A stretch of DNA of 64,000 nucleotides from Haemonchus contortus (Eukaryota > Nematoda > Chromadorea > Rhabditida > Trichostrongylidae). Numbering within the stretch: the stretch's first letter is position 1; each line of letters opens with the position of its first letter. Location of the stretch: contig LS997567.1 in the NCBI GenBank assembly GCA_000469685.2, positions 36,705,505 through 36,769,504 on the forward strand, written 5' to 3'. Positions 62,345 to 64,000 of the stretch are shown piece by piece. A program made the translations under genes and the position numbers. Below the pieces are notes generated by a model. The model had not been told where the DNA came from. It saw only the letters and a list, made by a program, of their open reading frames with translations, and made no database searches.

Positions 62345-63180
62345 TCGATTAAAATTTACTTCGGTCGCTTCGAGAATGACTCGATTACAGTAAGTGGGTA
62401 ATTCACGTGTGACTCGTCCAATACTCTGCAAAGGGAAGTCTCAACAGAATCGGTGTTTGGGTGACGAGGAACGTAGCCTCCATCTTCAAATACTCCCAGA
62501 TAGCGTAGCCGAGGGGGTTGAGATCCAGTAAACAAGAAGGTCATTCCTCACTAGGATGATCCACGCCAAATGCGCCCCAACTTCTTGAAGTCCTCTGCAC
62601 CTTATGCTGTGGTGCGCTGTTTTGAGTGAGTACCTCGTAGTTCATATTGCCTCAAGTGAGTAACTCTTCTTTCAGTTTAGTATTCGAGTAGTATTTCTGA
62701 ATGATCTGATCTTGAATCCACGGTTGACGATAACCATTTGCGTCATCCCGATCAACCTCACAAGTGTTCATACCATTGCTTGTAGCGCATATGTGGCTCA
62801 ATGATGCCTCATCCTTAGGTCTCGGGTTCTCGTTTGTTCCTTAGACGTCCTAGCGCGGCACGCGGTAATTTCGGGTGTTGAAAGCAGCTCCAACTGGGAT
62901 TAGTTTCTTATACGGGAAAGCAGTACGCAGGTAGTCGCTGATGCGCTTACGGGCAAGCAGCACACCTCTCTTTACACGTTTCTGCTGCACGTTCTCATGT
63001 GACTGGAGAGCTGCCCTGCGCACGGATAGGGGGTAAGTCCGAGTCGTCTTCAGATGGTAATGTGAGCTGTCCCTTTCGCCACCTTTAACTTCTTGGCCAT
63101 CTCTTTCACAATGCGTTTCGGATCCCAATGTATCCTTCTTTTGAGGCACTAATAAGGTGGTCGCTACAGTCACCAATCCT
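62345..63180 (-). mobile_element. Tc1/mariner-type transposase relic, all catalytic acids lost
   Basis: Minus-strand translation across frameshifts gives an HTH region (KRIVKEMAKKLKVAKGT, GLTPYP, SHENVQQKRVKRGVLLARKR). A first catalytic block follows where the family has FSDEKL but this copy has FPYKKL, next to AAFNTRNYRV. Then comes TQNSAPQHK where QDSAP is expected, and LDLNPLGYAIWEYL where PDLNPLDY is expected. All three acidic residues are therefore replaced. Part of the central catalytic domain is deleted and several stops are present. It would have been a cut-and-paste transposase acting on terminal inverted repeats, which I did not identify. Confidence 0.75.
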
Positions 63181-63439
63181 CCTTCCCGAAGTTGGTCACT
63201 AAGCCTTTCTGAAAGCGGTGAATGGAACGGGTGGACGTTGAACGAGGCAGCCTAAGGCTTTCACACCAGGTGTCGTTCCAAGGCGATGCATTTCCTTAGT
63301 GCATGGTGAACAGAAAACTCAACCATTTTTCTCAAACTGGATTGATTTGTACGACAATCTGAAGGCAAGTAGAGAGTTTGGGGAATCTGAAAATCAATAT
63401 TATAGTACTTTATACATTGTATACTATTAGGCCTGGCAT

Positions 63440-64000
63440 TGAAGCCCACCAGATGCTTCTATGGAGGACAAGCTTCATCTGAACGAACCTGCTGATATGG
63501 TTTCTCTTCACTCGAGAGCTTGCAACGAAAGCGGAATGTTTATGGCCAAAAAGTAGTGCTGTACGTGCATTTGGGGTGGGATCAAAAGTGTGTTGTGTAC
63601 TATGAGCTGCTGAGCCCGAACGAAACTGTTACTGCTGACCGCTACGAACACCAACTTGACAGTTTGTAGGACATTCTCACCTAAAAGCTCACCTTAATCA
63701 CAAGAAAATATCATGAGGTGCCGTTCCACCACGAACATGCCAGACCCCATGTTGCGAAAATTGTCCTTATAAAAAAACTGCAGTTGTTGGTTGGGATCAG
63801 GTTGTTGAGCCCGCATACTCTCCGGATCTTGCTCTTTCTGAGTACCACCTATTCCGGTCCATGCAAGTCAGTTTGGCAAATATACGCTTCCAGAATGCCG
63901 AAGAAGTGCGAAAATGGGTGGGTAACAGGATTGCCTCAAAAGATGAAGGCTTTTTCAGACCCGGACTCAAGAAGATACCAGAAAGATGGCAAGAAGTTGT
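63440..64000 (+). mobile_element. mariner transposase C-terminal half, runs off window end
   Basis: Plus-strand frames read NETVTADRYEHQLDSL, HHEHARPHVAK, AYSPDLALSEYHLFRSMQ, NAEEVRKWVG and KKIPERWQEV, the usual order of mariner transposases. The second and third catalytic positions (normally HDNARPH and PSDYH) are E in both cases here. A frameshift sits in the A-rich tract near 63772, between them. Upstream of 63440 the homology fades, so the N-terminal half is missing or very worn. The 3' end lies beyond this window. Confidence 0.85.

Overview
The window reads as nuclear DNA of a parasitic nematode, most likely a strongylid (hookworm-like). This rests on three things: an actin gene with nematode-type sequence and mostly short introns (62-86 bp), RTE, Penelope-like and mariner families that I associate with strongylid genomes, and gene-poor repeat-rich intergenic DNA. 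The species cannot be fixed from the sequence alone. There are no bacterial operons, CRISPR arrays, rRNA genes or intact tRNA genes.

The only host gene I can call with high confidence is a complete six-exon actin gene on the minus strand (21995-24743). It encodes 376 aa, has a long first intron, a TATA box, two CCAAT boxes and two poly(A) signals. A two-exon gene fragment on the minus strand (4250-4542) is plausible. A small secreted-protein ORF (25387-25638) and an isolated exon (27362-27453) are weak candidates.

Layout. 1-1230: a GC-rich foldback repeat and an (AAAT)n tract. 1231-4195: a 16-unit satellite with a period of about 184 bp and two unit types. 4250-4542: gene fragment. 6100-7484: a decayed Penelope-like element whose GIY-YIG domain is cut by the 3' end of a decayed RTE element lying on the opposite strand (7485-9585), followed by a pentanucleotide microsatellite. 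13330-15116: two further LINE relics. 16121-18697: two copies of one non-LTR element head to tail, sharing a palindromic leader. 19821-20053: a foldback repeat. 21760-24890: actin. 25-37 kb: mostly unannotatable DNA with one tRNA-derived SINE. 37349-48409: a cluster of rolling-circle-like (Helentron-associated/DINE-like) non-autonomous repeats carrying a (TGTTTGTC)n microsatellite and a GTGGGCGG-rich minisatellite, including a nearly perfect 3.26 kb duplication. 50.4-51 kb: two more SINE copies. 62345-64000: two dead Tc1/mariner-type transposases on opposite strands; the mariner runs off the window end.

There is no multi-gene pathway here. The main biological content is one highly expressed cytoskeletal gene embedded in a mosaic of mobile elements. 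The most interesting structures are the recently duplicated rolling-circle-like repeat cluster, the alternating satellite beside a truncated gene, the Penelope/RTE nest, and the tandem non-LTR element with a conserved 88-bp palindrome.
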